A stretch of DNA of 64,000 nucleotides from NCBI GenBank assembly GCA_023416735.1, contig JAEZGX010000041.1:248001-312000 (forward strand), in the 5' to 3' direction. Shown here one piece after another: positions 9,354 through 18,130 of this stretch; within the stretch, counting starts at the first letter, position 1, and the number at the start of each line of letters is the position of its first letter. The notes under the pieces were generated by a model that had not been told where the DNA came from, did no database searches, and saw only the letters and a program-made list of their open reading frames with translations. The DNA comes from Verrucomicrobiota bacterium (lineage in GTDB: Bacteria; Verrucomicrobiota; Verrucomicrobiia; Opitutales; Opitutaceae). A program made the translations under genes and the position numbers.

Positions 9354-10709
9354 TTACTTCGTCCCGAACCGCTCCGGCTCCAGCTTCACCGCCTGCTCCA
9401 AATGACGTCGCGCGGGCCCGGCGCGGCCGGCCTGCTGCAACGCCTGCCCCAGCGCGAAATGCGCATCCGCATTATACGGATCCAAACCGACGGCTTCCGC
9501 ACCGCTCGCAATCGCCTCGGTAACGTGTCCCGCCGACAGCTGCCAGGTCGCCACTTGCACATGCGCGCGGGCGTTACCGGGCATTTTTTCCGCCGTGTCC
9601 AACCAGAGCGTCAGCGCGTCGCGATAGTCGAGATTGCGACGCACCGTCGCCGCACCCAGCGCCAGCGCAACCAGCGCACAGATCGCCACGGCGCGAGTGC
9701 CCGCCATTCGGTAGACGCCGAGCACGACCAGCGTCACCACGGCCGCGAGCGGCAAATGCATCCGGCTCTCCGCCATCGGTTCATGTGGAATCGGCCACGC
9801 GCTCGAGGTCGCCAACAACAACAAAAAGAACCACGCGCCCAGAAATCCGCGCGCTCGCACTTGCCACAACGCCACGATTGAGACCACCGCGAGGCTGAGC
9901 AAAAAAAACGCCGGCGGCAGCACCCACACAAACGCACCCGGCCGCATCACGCCGTAATCGAACACGAGCGGTTCCGGCCAGAGCGCCAGACGGAGGTAAT
10001 GCACCACCGCCTGACATTGCAGCTGCAAATACACCCAGGGCGTGGCCGGCGCCCCATACGGCACCGCCTCGCTGCGGAAATCGCCCAACATCACGCGCCC
10101 CGCCAGCAACAGCCATGTCACTGCCAGCATCGCATAAACCCCGCCGCGTGCGCGCAGCGTTTCACGAAAGCTCCCGGTCAAAAACGTGCGATCATACAAC
10201 AACGCCAACACCGGAATCGCCGCTGCGAGTTCATGCGCCAGCATCCCCAAGGCGCACGCCGCCACGGCCACTACGCGCCTTCCCTGCATCACCGCTTGCA
10301 GGGTCACCATCACCGCCAGCCCCGCCACCAACTCGGGGCGCCGCGTCACATCCGTCACCGCGGCCGTTTGCAGCGGATGCAACATCCAGATCGCGCTCAC
10401 CGCGAGAGCGAGCCAACTTCCGTTGCGCCCAAAGCGCTCCCGCAAATGCGGCAGCTGCAACGTTCGCCGCAGCACCACAAACATCACGGCCGCCGTGGCC
10501 ACGTGAAGCACGAGGCTTATCCCGCGTGCGATCGCCATGTGGCCATTGTCCAGGGCGAACCAAAGGGTTTCCGGCAACGATTTCGCCCACTCACCGGCCA
10601 ACGAGTTCGCCCACGCAGCCACCGCCGCCGCAGCGAGCGCCGCCACCGCGAAGGCGGTCGACGGAGGTTCAGCGTTCGTGGAACGTGCGTCAGTCATCCA
10701 GGAAAACAT
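9354..10709 (-). CDS. Multi-pass membrane protein with C-terminal TPR repeats (TMTC-like), short paralogue
   Basis: A 451-residue protein with about ten hydrophobic segments over residues 15-360 and two to three TPR-like helices at the C-terminus (ARAHVQVATWQLSAG, DAHFALGQALQQAGR). It shares with the next gene the loop HPLQTAAVTDV, a conserved VHYLRLALWPEPLVFDYG and EPMAESRMHLPLAAVV, so the two are tandem paralogues. The plan resembles TMTC/GT-C-type membrane proteins that carry TPRs, some of which are O-mannosyltransferases in animals; bacterial homologues are mostly uncharacterised. Unlike its neighbour it has RRPELVAG where that protein has QRAESLAG. Start ATG at 10709; MTDARS at 10697 is an alternative. 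A glycosyltransferase role is an inference. Confidence 0.75.
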   Translation of the reverse strand: MFSWMTDARSTNAEPPSTAFAVAALAAAAVAAWANSLAGEWAKSLPETLWFALDNGHMAIARGISLVLHVATAAVMFVVLRRTLQLPHLRERFGRNGSWLALAVSAIWMLHPLQTAAVTDVTRRPELVAGLAVMVTLQAVMQGRRVVAVAACALGMLAHELAAAIPVLALLYDRTFLTGSFRETLRARGGVYAMLAVTWLLLAGRVMLGDFRSEAVPYGAPATPWVYLQLQCQAVVHYLRLALWPEPLVFDYGVMRPGAFVWVLPPAFFLLSLAVVSIVALWQVRARGFLGAWFFLLLLATSSAWPIPHEPMAESRMHLPLAAVVTLVVLGVYRMAGTRAVAICALVALALGAATVRRNLDYRDALTLWLDTAEKMPGNARAHVQVATWQLSAGHVTEAIASGAEAVGLDPYNADAHFALGQALQQAGRAGPARRHLEQAVKLEPERFGTK

Positions 10710-10762
10710 CCACGTTGAAGATCCGCCGTGCCGCGGGCGAGGAAAGGTTAGCGTTCGCAGCC

Positions 10763-12913
10763 TTATCGCGCCGCCCTTTGAAGCTGTCGCACCTGCGCGA
10801 GATTCTCGCGCACCACCGCATTCTCCGGATCTCGACTCAGCACTTCCTCATATTCGCGCGCGGCCTCCTCGAAACGCCGCGACACCAACAACGCATTCGC
10901 CAGATTGTTCCGCGCGCCCACGTGGTTCGCATCCACGTCCAACGCCGCTCGATAACGTCCGATCGCTTCATCGATGCGCCGCGCTCTCGCCAGCAAATTG
11001 CCCCACACAAAATAAACCTCCGCCGAGGGCGTGATTTCAGACGCCGCTCGATACGCACGCTCGGCCCGCGCAAAATCTCCCGTGCGCGCCAGCAGATTTC
11101 CAAGCGCAAGATGAGCCGCTCCGAAGCTGGGATCATGCGCCACCGCCGTCCGAAATTCCCGTTCCGCCGCAACCGGGTCCTGCTGCTTCTCCCGCAACAA
11201 ACCCATCTGATATCGCGCGAATGCAAACTCCGGCTCCAGCCGCAGGACCTCGTCTAAATTGCGCTCCGCCTCGTCGAATCGACCTTGTTTGATCGCGAGC
11301 GCCGCCAGGCTCGCGCGCGCCTCACGAGAAAGGGGATCGCTGCGCAACGCCGCCTCGAACCGTTCTCGCGCCTCGTCGTTTTCGCCGAGCTGCATCAACA
11401 CCGTGCCGAGTCCGATCGCCGCCTCGACGTAATACGGAGCCGCATGGCTCGCTGCGGCCAGATGCAGTCGCGCTTCCCGCCACTCACCCCGGCCCGCCAG
11501 GAGCGTGCCCAGACTGAAATGCGCAAAAGCATGATTCGGCTGAAGCGCGATCGCCCGACGAAACGCCGCCATCGCCTGCTCAATTTCGCCCGCTTCGCGC
11601 CACGCCCGCCCGAGATTATGCTGCGCGCGCGCATTCTCCGGTCGTTTCTCGACTGTGTCCGACCACAGCCTGACTTCGGATCGATACACGTCGTTGCGAG
11701 CCACTGTCACCGCTGCAAGCGTCGCAACGACGAGGAACGCCAGCAGCGTGCGAGCGTTGGAACTCAGCGGCAGCGACCTCACGCCTGCCGCGGCCCACGC
11801 GAGCAACGCCGCGAGGGCTAGATACATGCGATGTTCCGCCATCGTCTGCGTCGCCACCGGCACGATGCTCGAACTCGGCGCCAGCAGCAGAAAAAACACC
11901 GCTCCCCACAAACCCGCGACGCGGTTGCGCAGCAAAAGCCAGACCACGATGCCGCCCGCGCCCAACAGCAGCGCCAGCTGCATCCATACCTCGGATACGG
12001 ATGCGATCGTCGGCGTTCCATAGTCGAAAACCTGCCCCTGCGGCCAGAATGCGAGCCGCACATAGCGCACGATCGCTTCGCACTGGGTCAGAAAGTAGGT
12101 GGCCACGTTGACCTCCGATTCGAGCCCCGCCGATCCGCCCCGCCCCCGGTTCGCGGTAACAAGCAACGCCAGCGGAATCCAACTCGCGAAAAGCGCCGCG
12201 TGTAATCGCCCGTGTCGCTGCCAGGCTCCGCGCAGCGAACCCGAGACGAGCGCACGATCGTAGAGCAGGACGATGATCGGCACGACGGCGACCGTCTCCT
12301 TCGTGCCAACGCCAAGAAAGCAAGCGAACACACTGCCGGCCGCCCATGCGCGTCGCGATGAAGCGCGCGATTCCCCGGCCGGCGCGGTCGCCCGCACAAA
12401 TCCATACAGCGCGAGCAAACTGCACAACCCCGCGAGCGACTCCGCGCGTTGCACCACGTAAGTCACCGCCGCCGTTTGCAAGGGATGCAGCGCCCAGACC
12501 AGTGCCATCGCGAGCGCCGTCCAACCCGCCACGAAATCGCTTCCCTGCGCGCGAATCGGCGTCCGACGAACCAGGCCGAACAACACCAGCGCCGCCGCCG
12601 CGTGGATCAGCACGTTCGTCATCCGAAACCCGCGCACGTCGAGCCCGTGCAAGGCATGATCGATGGTGAACGATAGATTCAGGATCGGCCGACCACTGAC
12701 CGTTTCTCCGCCCGTCGCGGGCGGGCGCACCCAATCGAAGGACGGAAACCGCCGGATTGTGCCGTTGTTTAGAATCGAATCGTGATCATCGAGCACGAAC
12801 CGCGCGGCCAAGCTCGTCCACCACGTCGCCACCACGGCCAGCATTATCAAGCCCGCCGCCAGCCAGGCGGGACAGCGGGTGCGGTGCGGCGTGGGAGTTG
12901 AAGCCGTAGTCAT
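10763..12913 (-). CDS. Multi-pass membrane protein with long TPR domain (TMTC-like), long paralogue
   Basis: About 716 residues from ATG at 12913 (MTTASTPTPHRT); a GTG at 12934 would add seven residues. The first 390 residues hold about ten membrane segments with an acidic first loop (RFVLDDHDSILNN), HPLQTAAVTYVVQRAESLAG and MAEHRMYLALAALLAW, as in TMTC-like proteins. From about residue 405 to the end there are eight or so TPR units (RAQHNLGRAWREAGE, FAHFSLGTLLAGRGEW, EARASLAALAIKQGR). It lies just upstream of its short paralogue in the same direction, so the pair may be one operon. The acidic DDHD loop would suit a GT-C catalytic site, but that is an inference. The short paralogue lacks the DDHD signature (it has FALDNGHM) and most TPRs, so it may be a divergent or non-catalytic partner. 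Confidence 0.78.
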   Translation of the reverse strand: MTTASTPTPHRTRCPAWLAAGLIMLAVVATWWTSLAARFVLDDHDSILNNGTIRRFPSFDWVRPPATGGETVSGRPILNLSFTIDHALHGLDVRGFRMTNVLIHAAAALVLFGLVRRTPIRAQGSDFVAGWTALAMALVWALHPLQTAAVTYVVQRAESLAGLCSLLALYGFVRATAPAGESRASSRRAWAAGSVFACFLGVGTKETVAVVPIIVLLYDRALVSGSLRGAWQRHGRLHAALFASWIPLALLVTANRGRGGSAGLESEVNVATYFLTQCEAIVRYVRLAFWPQGQVFDYGTPTIASVSEVWMQLALLLGAGGIVVWLLLRNRVAGLWGAVFFLLLAPSSSIVPVATQTMAEHRMYLALAALLAWAAAGVRSLPLSSNARTLLAFLVVATLAAVTVARNDVYRSEVRLWSDTVEKRPENARAQHNLGRAWREAGEIEQAMAAFRRAIALQPNHAFAHFSLGTLLAGRGEWREARLHLAAASHAAPYYVEAAIGLGTVLMQLGENDEARERFEAALRSDPLSREARASLAALAIKQGRFDEAERNLDEVLRLEPEFAFARYQMGLLREKQQDPVAAEREFRTAVAHDPSFGAAHLALGNLLARTGDFARAERAYRAASEITPSAEVYFVWGNLLARARRIDEAIGRYRAALDVDANHVGARNNLANALLVSRRFEEAAREYEEVLSRDPENAVVRENLAQVRQLQRAAR

Positions 12914-12958
12914 GGTTCCAGACAGCCGCGCCACGCTGACGAAGCCGCTTCTCGCGGC

Positions 12959-12990
12959 AAAAGAAAAGCTCCCTCACAAGGAGGGAGCTT
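12959..12990 (-). terminator. Rho-independent terminator of the TonB receptor gene
   Basis: A 10-bp perfect stem (12966-12975 with 12981-12990, AAGCTCCCTC) and a 5-nt loop, followed on the minus strand by TTTTCTTTT. It lies 29 bp after the receptor stop codon and before the TPR membrane genes, so those need their own promoter. Confidence 0.85.
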
Positions 12991-13018
12991 GAAGAGCAAA
13001 GGCCGTTGAAGTCTCGAC

Positions 13019-16000
13019 TTAGAAGTCGAACGAAGCGGTCAGGATGAACTGACGCGGATCGATGATGCGGAACGAATACGGCGAGCCGTCGTAGTTGACC
13101 GCCACGGGGCGCAGTTCGCCGCCTTCGAAGACGTTCATGACGTTGAGCTGCAGCTTCATCCCGACCTTGTTGTCGAACAGCGGGCGGCGATAAGCGACCC
13201 AGATGTCGGTGTAGTATTGAGCGTCGTCATAGATCGGGCGCGACACATCCGACATGTCCATCACGGGCTGGCCGTTATAGAGGTTCACGCCGCTGGCACG
13301 TCCGTAGTAGCCGATGACAGCCTTGTCTTCCCAACGCTGGCTACCACCAATGCTGAAGCCGCGCAGCGCGCCTTCGGTGAAGTTGTAGGTCGTGAGGAAG
13401 GACCAGCGATACTTCCGCTGCCCCATGACCGACTGGCCCTGGAGATCGCGGTCGAGCGCGAGCTGCGGCGTCACCACACCGTTGTAGTAGGCTTCAGGAT
13501 TGGCGAAGCCGTTGGCTGTTTCCGGGAACAGCTCGCTGCGATAGCCGTAGGAGCTCCAGAAGTTCGTCAGATCCACTTCACGACCACCGCTGGTGGTGTA
13601 GGTGGCGAAATGGGAGTATTGCGGGAGGAGGTAATCGCTCGCCTTGGCCGCCTTCCAGACGGCCATGCGCTCGGCTTCCCAAGGCATGAACTCCTTCAGC
13701 ACGCTGGCGTATTTGGTGTCCTGCTTGCCGAAGGTGAACTTGAGGGTCCACTCGGGAACCGGGTTGTAGTTGATTTCCGCTTCCACGCCCTCGGCTTCCG
13801 CATTGCGGGTGGCGCCCAAGCCGAAGGGACGCGAGGTATAGTAGTCGTAGTCCTGCTTCCAGATCTGCTCGGCTGCGTCCTGCACGGCTTGTTCTTCCTG
13901 CGTGCTGAGGTTGGTGCCGAAGCCTTCCGCGGTCGGATCATACCCCATGTTGATGAGGGAGATCGTGCGCGCCCAGTTGCGGAAGAGAGTCGAGTCAACG
14001 TTATCCTTCAGGCGGTTGAAGACGTTCGGCGCGTTGATGTTTTCATTCTCGTTGGACGCTTCGAACCAGGTGATGCGGGCAAACAACTTGTCGTCGAGAG
14101 CCGAGAACTGGAAGCCGTAGTCCTTACCTTTACCCGAGGGCTTCGGCAGCTGATTGCCGTAGAAGTCGCCCAACGCGGTCGTCGGCGGATTGAAGTTCGA
14201 GGACTCGTTGTAGCTCACGCCGAAGCTGCGGACGAATTGCCAGAACTGCGAACCGGAATCGGCGCGGCTCTCGATCGTGCTCCAGTTTTTGAAGGGACGG
14301 AGAACGCCACCGAGCGTGCGCGTCGTGCCCGACATTTCGCTGTAGGGACCCCAGCGATTGAAGATCAGATCGCGCTGGAATACGCCGTCCTTCCACTTGT
14401 CGGCATTGGTGATGGCGGGAGCAACGACGTTGCCGTCCGCGTCCAACACCGCCGGCAGGGCGGAATGGGTGATGCGGGCCTTATACTCGTCCTTGCGCAC
14501 GCCAAACGTGGCAATGAGGCGATCGTCCCAAAGATGGCTCGTGATGGCCGCGCTGAGCGAATCGACGATGCGCTGATTGCGACCGGTGTTGGCGTCGACG
14601 TCTTGGAACGCATGCGTGACGTTCAGCGGCTGGAAGCTGCTGGTGCCGTAGGTGTAGGCATTGATGTCACCCGTGTAGCTCAGGTAGTCCCAGTAACCGG
14701 CCGCGCGCGTGACCACGCCGTGCGGATCGCTCGGCGAGGCGAGATAGTAGGTGCGGCGCAGGGAGTTGCCGGTGCCACGATTCCAGCCGGTCGGATTGCC
14801 GGCGGCATCGTTGTTCGGATTCGGGAGATAACGGAGCGCTGCGGCGTCCGATCCCGCGGAGAGATACTGCAGGCGCTGGCGGATCGAGGCGCTCATGTAT
14901 TCGTCGCGCGACCACAGACCCAAGACCTGATGGCGGCCCAGCCACTTCATCCAACCGTCTTTCTGCGTGAAGTCGGGGGTCCAGGCCAGCATCGCACGAT
15001 AGTGATCGTCGAGCGCTTCATTCACGTAGCTGTCCGGATCCTGCTCCTCAACATACGGCTTGCCGAAGTAGGGGTTCGGTTGGCCGTTGGGCAGGTTGAT
15101 GTTGGTATCGACGAACAGCGTGGGAACGTTGAGCTGGCCGATCGTGTAGTTGGACCGCTGGAAGAAGTCCTGACGGAACCAGCCACCGCTGAGATAAAGA
15201 TCGAAGGGCAGCTCCTGCTCGAACTCGAGATTGTAGTTCCGGTTCTTCGCATTGCCGAAGTTCGGCGAGGCGATGTTGATACTGCGCCAGTCGTAGATCG
15301 AGCGGTCGGTCACGCTGGGGTAGCGATAGCTCGTCGCGAAGATGCCGTTGCCGGCGCCCGTCCAGCCTTGGGACGTGGTGTAAGTGCGGGTGTAATAATC
15401 CGCCCAAGTCGGGTTCGCCCAGATATCCGCTTCCGGAGGATTGACCGCGGGATTCGCCGCCGGATTGGCCGGCGTGCCCCAGTTCGGGAGATAGCGATAC
15501 TGATAGGTCGGCTGGAACCAGTTCACGAGCTGGCCGTCGGCGATCTGCTGGATGCTGCGACCTTGATTCACGACGCCGATGCCGGGCGTGAACAGGATGT
15601 TTGGCGAGGGCTGGCCGGCGACCCAGTTGGCGGGAATGCCGAAGATGGTGTCTCCGAAAACGTTGATGCCGTTATACTGCGTGCGGGCTGCGTTCCACTT
15701 CGTCTCGTCGTAGCCAGGACGCGTCGCGATGAAATCGCGCAGCTCGTTCGCATAGGGAGAAGCGGCGTTGTTCACCAACATGCTCACGGCCTGGCCGTTG
15801 CCGTTGTAAACGCGGTGGGTCACCGGATCGTAGTAGGGACGGCCGGCGAGATTCCACTGCGTCACGAAATCGCGCGGCGTGAGCGTGTTCGGACGATGGT
15901 TGTCGTTGCGATACGCTTCGATGTTCGCGCGGAGGATCGTCTTCGCGAAGGGCTTGAACGTGATCGCACCATACGCGCGCTTGGTCTCGTCGTAAGCGGG

Positions 16001-16774
16001 TTTGCGATCGAAACGGCGATCATCGTAAAGCACCGCGCCATAGATCGCGAGTTTGTCGTCGATGATGCCTTGGTTGAAGTTCAGCGAGCTGCGGAAGGAG
16101 CCGTATTGGTCCGCGCGGAGCGAGAGGTTCGCGCTGTCGCGGTTGAGCTGCGCCTGCGCGGTGCTCTGGTTGACGATACCCGCCGGGCTGCCGAGACCGA
16201 AGAGCATCGAGTTCGGACCGCGGCTGATTTCGACCGACTGCGTGTTGTAGGAGTCGAACGGCACCGCGCCGATGGAGGGATAATAATTGATCGCCGAGCT
16301 GGGAGCGCCGAGACCGCGCACGCGATTCGCCTGCGCATTCGTGTAGGGCGTCATGTTGTTGCCCTGCGTGCCGCCGGCGTTCACGTCGAGCACACCGTCA
16401 TTGCGCATGCTCTGCGTCGGTTGCGTGTAAGTGAGCGAACCTTCCGTGTTCACTTCGTAACGGAAGATATCGTTGATGTCCGTGGACGCCGTGTCCTCGA
16501 ACTGCTGCTTCGTCACCACCGAAATCGAGGCGCCGAGGTCCGCGATGTTCGTGTTCATGCGGCTTCCCGCCAGCGTGTTCTGCGCGAAATAGCCTTGGTC
16601 GCGCGAAGCATCCACGGTGAAGGGTGAAAGCACGATCACTTCGTCGCTCGCCGGCTCGGCGGACGTCGGTTGCGACGCCTGCTGGGCGGACATGAGGTGG
16701 GTGATCGAGGCGGCCAGCAACGATGCAGCAAGGCATCGGACTCCTGAATGGAGATGTCGGTTGCGTGTAGTCAT
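13019..16774 (-). CDS. TonB-dependent receptor (saccharide uptake type)
   Basis: A 1251-residue outer-membrane beta-barrel receptor. The ATG at 16774 gives a signal peptide (MTTRNRHLHSGVRCLAASLL..SAQQ). The mature start DEVIVLSPFTVDASRDQGY is an Opitutaceae-style region that may contain the TonB-interacting segment. The plug domain follows (AGSRMNTNIADLGASISVVTKQ, GPNSMLFGLGSPAGIVNQ) and the rest is barrel, ending in RQFILTASFDF with the terminal phenylalanine expected of outer-membrane proteins. No SusD partner is near. It lies downstream of the rhamnose-type ABC importer on the same strand, 300 bp after the binding-protein gene, which suggests uptake of a rhamnose-containing oligosaccharide; that is an inference from position only. 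An earlier in-frame start at 17029 exists, but it lacks a signal peptide. Confidence 0.92.
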   Translation of the reverse strand: MTTRNRHLHSGVRCLAASLLAASITHLMSAQQASQPTSAEPASDEVIVLSPFTVDASRDQGYFAQNTLAGSRMNTNIADLGASISVVTKQQFEDTASTDINDIFRYEVNTEGSLTYTQPTQSMRNDGVLDVNAGGTQGNNMTPYTNAQANRVRGLGAPSSAINYYPSIGAVPFDSYNTQSVEISRGPNSMLFGLGSPAGIVNQSTAQAQLNRDSANLSLRADQYGSFRSSLNFNQGIIDDKLAIYGAVLYDDRRFDRKPAYDETKRAYGAITFKPFAKTILRANIEAYRNDNHRPNTLTPRDFVTQWNLAGRPYYDPVTHRVYNGNGQAVSMLVNNAASPYANELRDFIATRPGYDETKWNAARTQYNGINVFGDTIFGIPANWVAGQPSPNILFTPGIGVVNQGRSIQQIADGQLVNWFQPTYQYRYLPNWGTPANPAANPAVNPPEADIWANPTWADYYTRTYTTSQGWTGAGNGIFATSYRYPSVTDRSIYDWRSINIASPNFGNAKNRNYNLEFEQELPFDLYLSGGWFRQDFFQRSNYTIGQLNVPTLFVDTNINLPNGQPNPYFGKPYVEEQDPDSYVNEALDDHYRAMLAWTPDFTQKDGWMKWLGRHQVLGLWSRDEYMSASIRQRLQYLSAGSDAAALRYLPNPNNDAAGNPTGWNRGTGNSLRRTYYLASPSDPHGVVTRAAGYWDYLSYTGDINAYTYGTSSFQPLNVTHAFQDVDANTGRNQRIVDSLSAAITSHLWDDRLIATFGVRKDEYKARITHSALPAVLDADGNVVAPAITNADKWKDGVFQRDLIFNRWGPYSEMSGTTRTLGGVLRPFKNWSTIESRADSGSQFWQFVRSFGVSYNESSNFNPPTTALGDFYGNQLPKPSGKGKDYGFQFSALDDKLFARITWFEASNENENINAPNVFNRLKDNVDSTLFRNWARTISLINMGYDPTAEGFGTNLSTQEEQAVQDAAEQIWKQDYDYYTSRPFGLGATRNAEAEGVEAEINYNPVPEWTLKFTFGKQDTKYASVLKEFMPWEAERMAVWKAAKASDYLLPQYSHFATYTTSGGREVDLTNFWSSYGYRSELFPETANGFANPEAYYNGVVTPQLALDRDLQGQSVMGQRKYRWSFLTTYNFTEGALRGFSIGGSQRWEDKAVIGYYGRASGVNLYNGQPVMDMSDVSRPIYDDAQYYTDIWVAYRRPLFDNKVGMKLQLNVMNVFEGGELRPVAVNYDGSPYSFRIIDPRQFILTASFDF

Positions 16775-17005
16775 GTCGGGGGTCTGTTGGTAGTGAAAGA
16801 AAAACGGGCCAGCGAAGTGGCCCCGATGAAAACGAGTCAGTTTGAAACGAGTTCGCTGGGGACGCGAAGGAAGCGGAGCACGGGACGGGGTTTGCGAGTC
16901 TGCGCCACACCTGAATGCGCTTCCGGATTTTGATACAACGTGAGCTTTCCTCAGACAGTTCGAAGCCACGTTGGTTCGAGGCACAAACGAACTCCCACAA
17001 ACGAC

Positions 17006-17037
17006 ATGTCCGCGTGCGCAATTGCGCACGCGGACAT
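17006..17037. repeat. Perfect 32-bp palindrome between binding-protein and receptor genes
   Basis: Both 16-bp arms match exactly with no spacer, centred on AATT (each arm ATGTCCGCGTGCGCAA). It lies 39 bp after the stop of the binding-protein gene (17076) and 232 bp before the receptor start. There is no T tract, so it is not a classical terminator. It could be a 3' mRNA stabiliser for the binding protein or a protein-binding site. The rest of 16775-17075 shows no further gene. Confidence 0.7.
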
Positions 17038-17075
17038 TTGCCTTCCCTCCTCCTACGCCGACGGAAATGCCGTCC

Positions 17076-18080
17076 TCAGAAATCGAACTGATCGATGTTG
17101 TCTTTGTTGAACACGAACGGCGTTCCGAGCAGAATGTTGTCGCCCTTGATTTCGAACGTGCCGAGCGAGCCAGCCGTGAAGCTCGTGTCGCCCGCTTTCA
17201 ATTTTCCCTGCGCCAGCGCCGCCGCCGCGTGCACCGTGAGATAACCGAGATCTTCCGTTTTCCACAGGATCACGCTGTCGGTCACACCTTCCTTCACGTA
17301 ACGGCGATTTTCATTCGGCAGCCCAAGTCCGATGACACGCACCTGCCCGGTCTTGCCCGCCTGCTTCACCGCCTCGGCCGCGCCGGGAACCGCCGGCGAC
17401 GCGATCGCCATGATCAACTTTAAATTCGGATTCGCGCTCATCAGCGCGGTCGCCTCCGTCTGCGCCTTGTCTTTCAGGTCATCGCAAGGCCGCACCGCGA
17501 CCAACTTCATCTTCGGATATTTTTCCGCGAGCCGCGCCTCGATATGCTTCTGCCACTCGCGCTGATTCGCCGCAGTGAGCGACGCGGTGATGATCGCAAA
17601 TTCGCCTTCTTCACCCGTCACGCGCGCCGCTTCATCCATCAACTTGTGCCCGATTCCTTCCGGGGTCGCTTGATTCACGAAGAACCCGCGCGCATCCGGC
17701 ATGGCATCCGCATCGTAAGTGATCACCTTGATCCCGCGCGCCTGCGCCTTCCGCAACGCCGTCGAGATACCTTCCCGGTTTTCGCACGCCGCCGCGATCG
17801 CATCGACGCCGAGCGTAATCCAGTTCTCCACGATTTCATTCTGCCGCGCCGGATCGGTGTCGGTCGGCCCATCGAAAATCAAATCCACGCCCAGCTCCTT
17901 CGCCGCGTTCTCCGCGCCTTCCTTGCACGAGATGAAATACGCGTTGCCCTTTGCCTTCGGCAGCAGCGCGATCGTGAGTTGACGCTCGCCATCCGCGGAA
18001 GCCGCATCCGGCGATTTGCCGCAGCCTGCAATCAGCGCGACGAGAGAAACGAACAGGGTAAGGAGCGTCAGCTTTTTCAT
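17076..18080 (-). CDS. Sugar ABC transporter substrate-binding lipoprotein (rhamnose/AI-2 type)
   Basis: A 334-residue periplasmic binding protein. ATG at 18080 starts a lipoprotein signal peptide with lipobox LIAGC (Cys20). The fold is the type I periplasmic binding (Peripla_BP_4) family: NAYFISCKEGAENAAKELG, DPARQNEIVENWITLGVDAI, GIKVITYDADAM, then IGHKLMDEAARVTGEEGEFAI and a C-terminal GDTSFTAGSLGTFEI. This layout is that of the RhaS/LsrB branch, which binds rhamnose or the furanosyl AI-2 signal. Next to a GH106 rhamnosidase, rhamnose is the more likely ligand. It is the last of the four importer genes and starts 50 bp after the second permease gene. The leader before the ATG is CCCCTTTCCTTATC, with no Shine-Dalgarno. 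Confidence 0.88.
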   Translation of the reverse strand: MKKLTLLTLFVSLVALIAGCGKSPDAASADGERQLTIALLPKAKGNAYFISCKEGAENAAKELGVDLIFDGPTDTDPARQNEIVENWITLGVDAIAAACENREGISTALRKAQARGIKVITYDADAMPDARGFFVNQATPEGIGHKLMDEAARVTGEEGEFAIITASLTAANQREWQKHIEARLAEKYPKMKLVAVRPCDDLKDKAQTEATALMSANPNLKLIMAIASPAVPGAAEAVKQAGKTGQVRVIGLGLPNENRRYVKEGVTDSVILWKTEDLGYLTVHAAAALAQGKLKAGDTSFTAGSLGTFEIKGDNILLGTPFVFNKDNIDQFDF

Positions 18081-18130
18081 GATAAGGAAAGGGGTGGCGT
18101 TGGACCGCAAACTTCGCGGTTCAGGCCAAA

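Noticed and set aside
13217..16627. Long open frame opposite the TonB receptor (over 1100 codons)
   Set aside because: It is the mirror of a recognised receptor; the high GC content leaves few stops on the opposite strand. Its translation is arginine- and valine-rich with no domain I recognise.
16775..17029. N-terminal extension of the TonB receptor
   Set aside because: The frame is open, but the extended protein would lose its signal peptide and the extension crosses the perfect palindrome at 17006-17037.
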